Assembly: GCF_016918035.1 (NCBI RefSeq)
Contig: NZ_JAERWK010000014.1
Location: 1-64,000, forward strand
Direction of reading: 5' to 3'
DNA from: Nakamurella leprariae
Lineage (GTDB): Bacteria; Actinomycetota; Actinomycetes; Mycobacteriales; Nakamurellaceae
DNA length: 64,000 nt
Program-made: the position numbers and the translations under genes
The notes under the pieces: model-generated
The model's database searches: none
What the model saw: only the letters and a program-made list of their open reading frames with translations
What the model was told of the DNA's origin: nothing
Shown here: piece after piece, positions 35,402 through 43,420 of the stretch
Position numbering within the stretch: the stretch's first letter is position 1
Layout of the letters: each line of letters begins with the position of its first letter

Positions 35402-36589
35402 GTGACGACAGCGGCTGACCCGGCTGCCGCCGACCGCCGGCGGCGTCCGCGGAATCGCAAGGACCAGATCCTCGTGGCGGCCCGCGAACTGTTCGTGGCC
35501 AACGGCTATGCGAGTGTCTCGATGGCGATGATCGCGGAGCAGGTCGGCATCACCGCGGGTGCCCTCTACCGCCATTTCGCCAACAAGGCCGTGCTGCTCG
35601 AGCGCGTCATCGAGGACAGCTTCTCGTACCTGGACGATCCTGTCACACACATTGATTACGAGGACGCGGTCGACGAGGTCATCGCGCTGGTGATCGATCG
35701 GCCGTACCTGGCCGACCTCTGGACCCACGAGCTCCGCCACCTGCCCGAGGACAAGCAACGCGCCCTGCGGCGGCGGATGCGGGTCTGGAACGACAGTCTC
35801 CGACCGGCCTTGCTCAGTCAGCGACCTGACCTCGACCCGGGCCAGGTCGAGGTGCTGATCTGGGCCATCCAGTCGATGATCGCCTGTGTGGGCCGCCAGT
35901 CGTTCCAGCTGTCGGTGCGCGGACGGATCCCAGCGGTCCGGAACGGCTTGAGGGCGCTCACGGCTGCGCAGCTGGTGCCCACCGGCAGCGCCGTGGAGCA
36001 TGAGCCGCAGCAACTGCTGCCCCACTCGATGCGCGAGCGGCTCCTGCTCGCCGCGTTGGACCAGTTCGGCCGTCGAGGCTTCCAAGACACCTCAATGGCC
36101 AGCCTCGGCGCCGCGGTCGACGTCACCGGACCGAACCTCTACAGCTACTTCGGAAGCAAGGCCGATCTGCTGCGAGCCGTGTTCGAACGGAACAGTCACG
36201 CGTTGTGGCTCGGGCTCGACGTCGCGCTGGCGACCTCGCGTCATCCGGAGGAGGCCCTGGGCAAGCTCGCTCACGCGTACATCGCCATGGCCCGTCCCTG
36301 GGCGTCCAGCGTCGAGTACCCCAGGGGAGGCGAGTACGAGCAGGCGGAGATCGTCCGGACGTTCCGGAAGGAGTACATGAACGAGTGGGTGTCACTGCTG
36401 GTCCAGACGAGACCTGCGCTCACCCAGCGGCAAGCCCACCTACGTGTTCAACTGGCCCTCTACGTCGTCTCCGATCTGTACAGCAACGCCAGGCTGGTCC
36501 GCGTCGACACCTTCCGCGCCAACGTCGCGGGGCTGATCCTGGCCGTCCTGCTCGACGGCTCGTCCGAAGAGGACTCAGACCCGACGTGA
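35402..36589 (+). CDS. Tandem-domain TetR-family regulator
   Basis: 395 residues from a GTG, about twice the usual length. Two TetR DNA-binding domains are present. One is at 18-65 (ILVAARELFVANGYASVSM, ITAGALYRHFANKAVLL) and one at 207-255 (LLLAALDQFGRRGFQDTSM, VTGPNLYSYFGSKADLL), each followed by a helical ligand-binding region. It resembles two fused TetR monomers that could bind as an internal pseudo-dimer. Its position at the end of the rightward operon makes it the best candidate for the repressor acting at the shared sites near 26359, 26468 and 28420. Confidence 0.9.
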   Translation: MTTAADPAAADRRRRPRNRKDQILVAARELFVANGYASVSMAMIAEQVGITAGALYRHFANKAVLLERVIEDSFSYLDDPVTHIDYEDAVDEVIALVIDRPYLADLWTHELRHLPEDKQRALRRRMRVWNDSLRPALLSQRPDLDPGQVEVLIWAIQSMIACVGRQSFQLSVRGRIPAVRNGLRALTAAQLVPTGSAVEHEPQQLLPHSMRERLLLAALDQFGRRGFQDTSMASLGAAVDVTGPNLYSYFGSKADLLRAVFERNSHALWLGLDVALATSRHPEEALGKLAHAYIAMARPWASSVEYPRGGEYEQAEIVRTFRKEYMNEWVSLLVQTRPALTQRQAHLRVQLALYVVSDLYSNARLVRVDTFRANVAGLILAVLLDGSSEEDSDPT

Positions 36590-36901
36590 CGAGGGCGGTC
36601 CTCCCGCGCGGGCGGTCCGGCCCGACCGGACCCGCCGGATGAGCAGTGCGGCGGCGGCGACCACGACGACGAACAGCACCACCACCCACCACGCGGCCTG
36701 GATCGAGACGACCAGCAGGGCCACGCCGAAGACGGCGACGACGACGGCGGCCACCAGCACCGGGTCGGGGCGGCCGGCCGTGGTGACGGCCGGGGTGATC
36801 ACCGCATCGGCGGCGGGCGCGGCGGGTGGCCGCCGGTTGGGTGAGGTGCTGGGTCGCCTGACCTTGCCGGCGGGTCTGCCGGCGGGCTTCTTCTTCGTCA
36901 T
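36575..36901 (-). CDS. Small membrane protein with two hydrophobic segments
   Basis: 108 residues. A basic Lys/Arg/Pro-rich N-terminus (1-28) is followed by two adjacent membrane segments (about 46-66 and 70-87) and a basic tail. It matches no family I can name. Its ATG overlaps the stop of the DUF1707 gene by one base (ATGA), so the pair is co-translated and may act at the membrane together. The last 15 bases overlap the convergent TetR gene end. Confidence 0.7.
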   Translation of the reverse strand: MTKKKPAGRPAGKVRRPSTSPNRRPPAAPAADAVITPAVTTAGRPDPVLVAAVVVAVFGVALLVVSIQAAWWVVVLFVVVVAAAALLIRRVRSGRTARAGGPPSSRRV

Positions 36902-37590
36902 CAGAACCACTGCTCGATCCTGGCCTGCCAGCCCTGCTTCGGGTGTCGCACCGTGATCGACCCCTGCTTCTTGATGCCGGTCAGCACGACCGTGAGGTGG
37001 CCGGTCGCGCTGCCCGGCGGCACCTTGTTGTGCAGCGACCCGCCCCGCATCTGCACCTCGAGCCGCACGTCGGTGCCCCGCGGCACGACGAGTTCGGCGT
37101 TGCCGCCGTAGTTCGACCGGAACTCCACGGTCACCATGGACGAGGTGAGCTGGGCCTGGCTGAAGTCCAGCCGGGTGCCGGCCCCGGTCCCGGCCACCAC
37201 GATGCGCGGCGGCACCGTCCAGTAGCCGCGGTAGGTCCGGGAACTCCAGCCGGTCAGCTCCAGCACGCCACCTGTGGCGACGGCGGCCCCACCGTCCGGT
37301 TCGAGGGCTGCCGGCCCGGCGGGCAGGGCGGGCGCGCCGGCCGTCCACGAGGCTGGCGGCGTCCCAGGCCCGGGAGCGCCGCTGGCCACGGCGGCGGCCA
37401 GGCCGGGCAGGTCGAGCAGGACGGCGTTGAGCTCGCCGCGGGTCCGGGCGGCGATGACGGTGGCGCTGCGTTCGGTGTACTCGCCGAGGTCGATCAGACC
37501 GCGGCCGGTGGCCCGCTCCAGCAGCTGCAGCACGTGCCGGCGTTCCTCGTCGGAGACCCGCAGGTCACGCGGGGGCACCGGTGCAGTCAT
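36901..37590 (-). CDS. DUF1707 domain protein with LiaF-like C-terminal region
   Basis: 229 residues. The N-terminal DUF1707 domain (8-65) shows the typical LRVSDEERRHVLQLLERATG and LIDLGEYTERSATVIAARTRGEL pattern found across actinobacteria. After a Gly/Ala/Pro linker the C-terminal half is beta-rich (TRLDFSQAQLTSSMVTVEF, ELVVPRGTDVRLEV) and resembles the C-terminal domain of LiaF-type envelope-stress proteins. No membrane segment is present in this protein; the next gene supplies one. Role in envelope stress is inferred from domains only. Confidence 0.82.
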   Translation of the reverse strand: MTAPVPPRDLRVSDEERRHVLQLLERATGRGLIDLGEYTERSATVIAARTRGELNAVLLDLPGLAAAVASGAPGPGTPPASWTAGAPALPAGPAALEPDGGAAVATGGVLELTGWSSRTYRGYWTVPPRIVVAGTGAGTRLDFSQAQLTSSMVTVEFRSNYGGNAELVVPRGTDVRLEVQMRGGSLHNKVPPGSATGHLTVVLTGIKKQGSITVRHPKQGWQARIEQWF

Positions 37591-37635
37591 GCGGCCCAGC
37601 CTATCCAGCGGGCGGCGCCGCCGGGCCGGGGCGGG

Positions 37636-38511
37636 TCAGCGCACCGGGCGGTCGACGACGGTCACGGTCGTGGTGACGGCGGTGCCGTTGCGGTCCAGCT
37701 CCACCTCGGCCTGCTCGCCGGGGGAGTAGCCGCGCAGCGCGCCCAGCAGCGCCTCGGCCGAGCCGAGGGCCTGGTCGTCCATCGACACGATGACGTCCCC
37801 GGCCTGGATGCCAGCGTCCGGCCCCGGACCGCCAGCAGCGCACCGCCCGAGTTGCCGGGGCCGATGGTGGCGTCGGTCTGGATCAGGTCGATCAGGGACT
37901 GGCTGTTGACCGCCGACCCGGGGCAGCTCGGTCCGGAACTCGCCGGCCGGCAGCCCAGTGCGATCGGCCTGGACGAGCGCGATGTCGGATACCACGTCGC
38001 TGGCCACGATGTCACCGGCCATCTGCTGGCCGTCGGCGAACTGCACCTGGACAGCGGTCGCACCGCGGATGACGTGCTCGTTTGGTGATGATCAGGCCGT
38101 CGGCGGTGAAGACGACCCCGCTGCCGGATCCGGAAGTCGTCACGATCGTCGCGATGGATGGCTGCAGCTGCTCGACCAGATCGGGCAGTGACGGCGCCGT
38201 CGCCCCGGCTGTTCCGGACCGGCCAACGCCGGTCGGGCTGCCGGTCGGGGTGCGGGTGGAGGTGCCGGTCGAGATGGAGACCGACGTGCGACCCGATTCG
38301 GTGATGATCGACGGGGCGGTGGTGGACGGGGCGGTGGTGGACGGGGAGCCCAGGCCGCCGTCCGGGTCGGAGTGCAGGCGGCGAGCGCGAGCGCGACCAC
38401 GGTCAGGGCGGCGGCCAGCGGGCCGACGGCGCGGGCGGGGCGGACGGACGTGCGCGACTCCGGGTCTCGGGCGGTGGTGCTGTCGTCCCGACCCGCGTCG
38501 CCGCCGGTCAA
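37636..38511 (-). pseudogene. Decayed secreted trypsin-like serine protease with PDZ domain (HtrA/DegP-like)
   Basis: Reading the minus strand in three frames recovers pieces of one protease. They are a lipoprotein-like N-terminus ending ALALAAC, a Ser/Thr/Pro linker in a second frame, SGSGVVFTADGLIIT, the region VIRGATAVQVQFADG through DIALVQAD, the catalytic serine segment IGPGNSGGALL and a PDZ part GIQAGDVIVSMDDQALGS ending RPVR. At least four frame changes separate them. The catalytic histidine region is broken by a shift (aaac before gagcac). Two stretches are missing outright: after TELPRVG (about 30 residues) and after GGALL (roughly 80-100 residues). Both deletion joins fall at short GC-rich repeats. 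No active protease can be made from this sequence as given. Confidence 0.85.
38310..38346. repeat. 15-base tandem repeat in the protease linker
   Basis: The unit GACGGGGCGGTGGTG is present twice in full and once in part. On the minus strand it encodes a Ser-Thr-Thr-Ala-Pro repeat of the secreted linker. It is a slippage-prone spot within the decayed protease gene. Confidence 0.7.
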
Positions 38512-38540
38512 TCCCGGTGGACCGGCGATCCGGTCGCGGC

Positions 38541-39581
38541 TCAGGCGTCGGCGGCGAACCGGACCAGCGTCTTGGGTGCGCGGCGGGTGGCCGGGTCGGT
38601 GCCCTGGCCGGAGAGCGCCGCGACCGCCTGGTCCGGCGTCACGATCCGCGCGATGAGCGGGGTCGGGTCGACGGCGCCGGCCGCGAGCAGGGCGACGACG
38701 TCCTGGTAGCAGTCCAGGCCGTGCAGCACGCCGTGCACGGTGAGGTCCTTGAGGGCCAGGGCGGTCTGGTCCACGGCGACGGGGTTGGGCGGCAGTCCGA
38801 CCACGGCGATGCGGCCGCCGAGGTCGGCGATGTCGATCGCGGTCTGCAGGCCGCGCGGCGAGCCGGACGCCTCGATCACGGCGGTGTACCGCTGGTCGCC
38901 CAGCTGGTCCGGGTGCCGGACGGCGTCGGCCCCGAGTTCGGTGGCCAGCGCCAGCTCACCCTCGGCGACGCCGATCACCTCGACGCGGCCGGCCACCAGC
39001 TTGGCGTACAGCAGGGCCAGCAGCCCGAGGGTGCCGCTGCCGATCACCGCGACCCGGTCGACCGCCCGCAGGTCGAGCCGGAGGCCGGCGCGGTAGGCCG
39101 AGACGCTGGGCTCGACCAGTACGGCCGCCTCGGACGACACCGAGTCGGGCAGCACGGTGACGGCGAACTCCGGGACGCTGATGTACTCGGCCGCCGCGCC
39201 CTGGATGAACCGGAGCCCGACCTCCTTGAGCGAGCGGCACAGGTGCGGCCGGCTGCGCTGGCAGTTGTCGCAGCGGTGGCACGGCACCATGGTGTGCCCG
39301 ACCACCCGGTCACCGACCGAGAGGTGCTGCACGCCAGGCCCGATCGCCGAGACCACCCCGGTGTACTCGTGGCCGAAGACGAACGGGTACCGCAGGAACC
39401 CGTGCTCGAGGTAGAAGCTGTGCCCGGACAGCAGGTGGGTGTCGGTGCCGCACATGCCGGCCAGCACCACCCGGACCTGGATCTCGCCGTGGCCCGGTTC
39501 GGGCACCGGGACGCGGGCGACCCCGCCGGTGCCCGGTCCGGTGATGGTCACCGCGGTCATGGTGCTGGTGCTGGTGGACAT
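38541..39581 (-). CDS. Zinc-dependent alcohol dehydrogenase (MDR family)
   Basis: 346 residues; start at the ATG at 39581 with AAGGAA upstream. Catalytic zinc ligands are in GMCGTDTH and FGHEYTG. The four structural-zinc cysteines lie in PCHRCDNCQRSRPHLC and the NAD fold has IGSGTLGLLAL. It oxidises a secondary or cyclic alcohol; substrate unknown. It is the last gene of the LacI-dioxygenase-maleylacetate reductase run, so it may act on an upstream polyol or cyclitol. Confidence 0.9.
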   Translation of the reverse strand: MSTSTSTMTAVTITGPGTGGVARVPVPEPGHGEIQVRVVLAGMCGTDTHLLSGHSFYLEHGFLRYPFVFGHEYTGVVSAIGPGVQHLSVGDRVVGHTMVPCHRCDNCQRSRPHLCRSLKEVGLRFIQGAAAEYISVPEFAVTVLPDSVSSEAAVLVEPSVSAYRAGLRLDLRAVDRVAVIGSGTLGLLALLYAKLVAGRVEVIGVAEGELALATELGADAVRHPDQLGDQRYTAVIEASGSPRGLQTAIDIADLGGRIAVVGLPPNPVAVDQTALALKDLTVHGVLHGLDCYQDVVALLAAGAVDPTPLIARIVTPDQAVAALSGQGTDPATRRAPKTLVRFAADA

Positions 39582-39625
39582 GGGTTCCTTCACGGGCGGG
39601 AGATGGGACGAGGATCGCGCTGCGG

Positions 39626-40699
39626 TCAGTGCGAGCCGTGGGGCGGCTCGCCGGCCCAGGCCGCGCGCACCAGCGCCTCGATGCCGGCAGGGGTGACCGG
39701 GCGCGGGTTGGCGTACGGCTGCTCGGTGGCCAGTTCGACGATCCGCGGGATGTCGGCCTCGGCCATGCCCAACTGCCGCAGTGAGGTCGGAGCACCGAGG
39801 TCCGCGGCCCGGTCCCACAGGGCCCGGGCCGGGTCGGGGACGCCGCCCAGGGCGCGGGACAGCGCGGCCACCGCGTCCGGGGCAGCGGGCTGGTTGTGGG
39901 CCAGCGCGTGCGGGAGCACCACGGTGTGGGTCTGCGCGTGCGGCAGGTCGAGGGTGCCGCCCAGGGTGTGACACAGCTTGTGGTGCAACGACATCGTGGT
40001 CCCGCCCAGGCAGGCGCCGCACAACCAGGCGCCGTACTGGGCGTCGGCCCGGGCGTCCAGGTCGGCGCCGTCGGCGACCACGCGGGGCAACGCGTCGGTC
40101 AGCGCCCGCACGCCCTCCTCGGCCATCAGCGAGATGATCGGCGAGGCGTCCGGCGCGTACAGGGCCTCCACGGCGTGGGCGATCGCGTTGATGCCGCTGG
40201 TCACCGACATCGCCGCGGGCAGGCTGACGGTCAGCTCCGGGTCGTAGATGACGCTGCGGGGCAGCACCCGTGGATCCCGGCCGGTGCGCTTGCGGCCGCC
40301 CTCGGTGAGTCCCCAGACCGGGGTCATCTCCGACCCGGCGTAGGTGGTGGGCACGGCGATGACCGGCAGCCCGAACTCGAGGGCGATGGCCTTGCCCAGC
40401 CCGACCGCGGACCCGCCGCCGACCGTGACACAACCGTCAGCGCCGAGTTCCTCGGCCCGGTCCCGGGCGCGGGCGGCGATCTCGATCGGGACGTGCATGG
40501 TGGCCTCGGCGAGCACGCCGGCGGCCCGGTCGCCCAGGGCCGCGGCCACCCGTTCGCCGGTGTGCTGCTGGTCGGGGGCGCAGATGACCAGCACCCGCTG
40601 CAGGCCGAGGTGCTCGACCTCGGCGGGCAGCCGGGTCAGCGCGCCGACGCCGAGCTGTACCCGCATCGGCAGGGCCTGGTAGGTGAAGGTGCGGGTCAC
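39626..40699 (-). CDS. Maleylacetate reductase (iron-containing alcohol dehydrogenase family)
   Basis: Reduces maleylacetate to 3-oxoadipate with NAD(P)H. 357 residues, the short length typical of this enzyme. Signature regions are YDPELTVSLPAAMSVTSG and the histidine-rich metal region LHHKLCHTLGGTLDLPHAQT followed by HTVVLPHALAHN. GGGSAVGLGKA marks the nucleotide site. It starts with GTG in a GTGA overlap with the dioxygenase stop. The pairing of these two genes is the standard lower hydroxyquinol pathway. Confidence 0.93.
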   Translation of the reverse strand: MTRTFTYQALPMRVQLGVGALTRLPAEVEHLGLQRVLVICAPDQQHTGERVAAALGDRAAGVLAEATMHVPIEIAARARDRAEELGADGCVTVGGGSAVGLGKAIALEFGLPVIAVPTTYAGSEMTPVWGLTEGGRKRTGRDPRVLPRSVIYDPELTVSLPAAMSVTSGINAIAHAVEALYAPDASPIISLMAEEGVRALTDALPRVVADGADLDARADAQYGAWLCGACLGGTTMSLHHKLCHTLGGTLDLPHAQTHTVVLPHALAHNQPAAPDAVAALSRALGGVPDPARALWDRAADLGAPTSLRQLGMAEADIPRIVELATEQPYANPRPVTPAGIEALVRAAWAGEPPHGSH

Positions 40700-41667
40700 G
40701 GGCGCTCCTCGAGGGCGATCTCGCCGTCGTGCTGGGCCTCGGGGGCCGACAGCGGCAGCAGGGCGACGTCGAAGTGCACGGTCCGGTACGGGTTCGGGAA
40801 GCCGAGTTCGGCGGCCCGCTCGGGGTCGTCGACCTCCGGGAAGTCGCGGACCAGGCTCTCCTTGACGCCGAACACGGCGTCGGAGTCGATGTACGGACTG
40901 TCGTCGACGAACAGGTGTGTGGTGACCGGGCGGTGCCCGGGGGCGGTCACGATGAAGTGCAGGTGGGCCGGCCGGAACGGGTGCCGCGCCGTCGCCTCCA
41001 GCAGCGAGCCGACGGGTCCGTCGGTGGGGATCGGGTAGTACCGCGGGACGATGGACCGGAACCAGAACCGGCCGTTGTCGTCCGCGGTGAACAGGCCGCG
41101 CAGGTTGCGTTCCGGCTGCAGCTCCGGTTGCTGGACGTCGTAGAAGCCGTCCTCGTTGGCCTGCCAGACGTCGATCGTGGCGCCGGGCAGCGGGTTCCCG
41201 TGCTGATCGGTGACCTGCCCGGTGACCAGACAGTGCTGACCCTTGCCGTCCAGCGCGATGTCCGCGCCGAGGTCCCGCTCGGGGGACTCGACCATGTGGA
41301 ACGGGCCCAGCACGGTGGATTCGGTGCCACCGGCGGCGCGGTGGTTGATCGTCTCGACCAGCATGGAGATGCCGAGCACATCGGAGAGCAGGATGAACTC
41401 CTGGCGGACCTCGTTGCACATCTGCCCGGTGCGGGTCAGGAAGTCGATCGCGGTGGCCCACTCGGACTCGGTGAGCTGCACCTCCTTGACGAACTCGTGC
41501 AGGTGCCGGGTGAGCGCGGTCAGCAGCTCCCGCAGTCGCGGGTCCGGGGTGTCGGCCAGGCTGGCGGCCACCACCTCGGCGGAGCGCTCCTCGGTGAACA
41601 GCTCGCGCGCAGCGGTCGGGCCGGCGGACGATCGGTCCGTCGCCGTGTCGATCCTCGTCTCGGTCAT
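40696..41667 (-). CDS. Intradiol ring-cleavage dioxygenase, probably hydroxyquinol 1,2-dioxygenase
   Basis: Cleaves 1,2,4-trihydroxybenzene between the two ortho hydroxyls to give maleylacetate. 323 residues: an N-terminal catechol-dioxygenase dimerisation domain (about 25-125) and a catalytic beta-sandwich (130-310). The ferric ligands are visible as Y176 (DGFYDVQ), Y210 or Y211 (PRYYPIP), H235 and H237 (PAHLHFIV). The neighbouring maleylacetate reductase favours hydroxyquinol over catechol as substrate. AAGGAG precedes the ATG, whose first four bases overlap the LacI gene end. Confidence 0.92.
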   Translation of the reverse strand: MTETRIDTATDRSSAGPTAARELFTEERSAEVVAASLADTPDPRLRELLTALTRHLHEFVKEVQLTESEWATAIDFLTRTGQMCNEVRQEFILLSDVLGISMLVETINHRAAGGTESTVLGPFHMVESPERDLGADIALDGKGQHCLVTGQVTDQHGNPLPGATIDVWQANEDGFYDVQQPELQPERNLRGLFTADDNGRFWFRSIVPRYYPIPTDGPVGSLLEATARHPFRPAHLHFIVTAPGHRPVTTHLFVDDSPYIDSDAVFGVKESLVRDFPEVDDPERAAELGFPNPYRTVHFDVALLPLSAPEAQHDGEIALEERP

Positions 41668-42695
41668 CTCGGAACTCCTTGTCGCGGTGGGGCGGTCGAC
41701 TCCCGGACGGTGAGGGACACCGGCAGCCGGACCGAGTGCGGGGGGCGCGCGCCGGGGTCGCTGAGCATGCCCAGCAGCATCCGGGCGGCCTCGGCGCCCA
41801 TGGCCTGGTGGTCGACGTGGACGGTGGTCAGGGGTGGGGCCACGAGATCGGCGCCGTTCATGTCGCTGTACCCGACGATGCTGATGTCCTCCGGACACCG
41901 CAGTCCCCGCTGGCGCACGGCCCGGTAGCAGCCGTAGGCGACGATGTCGTTGAAGGCCAGGACCGCGGTGACTCCCGCGCCGCTGTCCAGCAGTCGACCG
42001 AGGGCCTCGGTGCCGGCGTCGGCGCTGATCGAGTCCATGGTCGTCACCAGGGCGGGATCGACCTCGATGCCCCGCTCGAACAACGCCTCGCGGTAGGCCC
42101 GCAGCCGGGCGGTGGCCGTGCTGATCTCCGGGGGGCCGGCCACGTGGGCGATGCGTCGGTGGCCCTGGGCGACCAGGTGTTCCACGGCCAGGTGCACACC
42201 CATCGAGTCGTCGCTCAACACGGTGGGCGCCAACGGGTCGGCCGGGGCGCGGACCACGAAGACGGTCGGGGCGACCGACGACCAGATCCTCGGGTCGGCT
42301 TGGTCGCCCGACGTTGCGGTGGCCACGATGAGGCCGTCCACCCGGCGCGCCTGCAGTGCGGCGATCCGGGCCAGTTCGCGGGACCAGTCGTTGTCGGTGT
42401 TCACGATGAGGGCGGTGTACCCGGCCGCCGAGGTCACGTCGTCGACTCCGCGCAGCAGCGGCGGGAACAACGGCACGGTCAGATCGCCGATGATGACGCC
42501 GACCGTGGAGGTGCGGTTGGTGACCAGGCTCCGGGCGGCCGGGTTGGGGCTGTAGTTCAGCTGCTCGGCGGCTCGGCGGACCTTGAGCACGGTGTCCGCG
42601 CTGACCTTGTTCCGAGTCGCCTCGTTCAGTGCCCGTGACGCGGTGGCCGGGTGCACTCCCGCGAGGGCCGCGACCTCGGACAGTCGAGCCGGCAT
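41664..42695 (-). CDS. LacI-family transcriptional regulator of the hydroxyquinol module
   Basis: 343 residues. N-terminal helix-turn-helix (RLSEVAALAGVHPATASRAL) with hinge helix NPAARSLVTNRTS and a sugar-binding-protein-like effector domain (TVGVIIGDLTVPLFPPLLRG and on). It is the first gene of the dioxygenase operon. Two LacI-type palindromes lie in the divergent region upstream, so it probably represses itself and both operons. The effector may be a sugar or cyclitol, which LacI proteins usually sense, rather than an aromatic compound. Confidence 0.95.
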   Translation of the reverse strand: MPARLSEVAALAGVHPATASRALNEATRNKVSADTVLKVRRAAEQLNYSPNPAARSLVTNRTSTVGVIIGDLTVPLFPPLLRGVDDVTSAAGYTALIVNTDNDWSRELARIAALQARRVDGLIVATATSGDQADPRIWSSVAPTVFVVRAPADPLAPTVLSDDSMGVHLAVEHLVAQGHRRIAHVAGPPEISTATARLRAYREALFERGIEVDPALVTTMDSISADAGTEALGRLLDSGAGVTAVLAFNDIVAYGCYRAVRQRGLRCPEDISIVGYSDMNGADLVAPPLTTVHVDHQAMGAEAARMLLGMLSDPGARPPHSVRLPVSLTVRESTAPPRQGVPR

Positions 42696-42765
42696 CAGGC
42701 ATCCTCCGTCCGCGCCGTCGATGGGCTGTTCGGTGGCGACCGTAGCCGCTCATACCGGCATGCAC

Positions 42766-42779
42766 AACAAGCGCTTGCA
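42766..42779. promoter_or_regulatory. LacI-type operator palindrome 1
   Basis: CAAGCGCTTG (42768-42777) is a perfect palindrome with the central CG typical of LacI-family operators. It lies about 75 bases upstream of the LacI gene start, in the divergent region. Confidence 0.65.
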
Positions 42780-42877
42780 TCCGAATTGCAGGCGCCATGA
42801 TTCGATGAGATCCTTCGACCTCGAAGGCACCTCCATCAGGGAGCGGTTGACAGGGGCGACGACCACAGGCCACGCTG

Positions 42878-42891
42878 TGCAAACGCTTGCG
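42878..42891. promoter_or_regulatory. LacI-type operator palindrome 2
   Basis: GCAAACGCTTGC (42879-42890) is a near-perfect palindrome with central CG, resembling operator 1. It lies about 90 bases upstream of the SnoaL-like gene start, placed to control the rightward operon. The 111-base spacing from operator 1 would allow looping. Confidence 0.6.
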
Positions 42892-42976
42892 GCGGCGACC
42901 GAAGGACAACCGGCCAGTCCACCCCAGCGCCGGTCCGCAGATCACTGCGGACCCGTCGGCCCATGAGGAGTCCGGA

Positions 42977-43363
42977 GTGATCACGGCAGCGCAGGACGAA
43001 GCGGTCATCCGCGAGCTGGAGGACCGTCGTTACGACGCGATGGTGGCCGGGGACTTCGTCACCTTCCGCGAGTTGTGTCATCCCGACCTGCGGTACACGC
43101 ACTCGACCGCGATCACCGACACCGTCGAGTCGTACCTGGAGAAGTGCACGACCGGGTTCTACGACTACCACTGGATCGAGCACCCGATCGCGGCGATCAC
43201 CGTGGTGGGGGACACCGCGCTGGTGTTCGGCGACATGCGGGCTGACCTGACCGCCGGCGGGGTCCGCAAGCAGCTCGACAACGTGAGTCTGGCGGTCTGG
43301 GCCCGGCTCGACGGCGACTGGAAGCTGCTCGCCTACCAGCCCACGGTCAGACCCGCCGCCTGA
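42977..43363 (+). CDS. SnoaL / nuclear transport factor 2-like protein
   Basis: 128 residues from a GTG with AGGAG upstream. The small cone-shaped fold is indicated by ELEDRRYDAMVAGDFVTFRE and LCHPDLRYTHSTAI near the N-terminus and AVWARLDGDWKLLAYQPT at the end. Such proteins include cyclases, dehydratases, isomerases and non-enzymatic binders. First gene of the operon divergent from the dioxygenase operon. A dehydratase or isomerase role is possible but unproven. Confidence 0.82.
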   Translation: MITAAQDEAVIRELEDRRYDAMVAGDFVTFRELCHPDLRYTHSTAITDTVESYLEKCTTGFYDYHWIEHPIAAITVVGDTALVFGDMRADLTAGGVRKQLDNVSLAVWARLDGDWKLLAYQPTVRPAA

Positions 43364-43420
43364 CATCCGTCTCATCGCCCTGTCGCTCGATCCACCACGC
43401 ACCCGCCGAGGAGCTCCCCC

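Noticed and set aside
38310-38346. Possible CRISPR-like or regulatory tandem repeat
   Set aside because: The short 15-base units have no spacers and encode a Ser-Thr-Ala-Pro protein linker, so it is only a coding repeat.
38082-39971. A 629-codon plus-strand open frame over the protease and dehydrogenase genes
   Set aside because: It shows no recognisable motif and lies opposite a zinc dehydrogenase with intact ligands; it is an antisense shadow.
41668-43008. N-terminal extension of the dioxygenase frame up to 43008
   Set aside because: It runs antisense-like through the LacI gene in another frame. The ATG at 41667 with AAGGAG and the normal family length decide the start.
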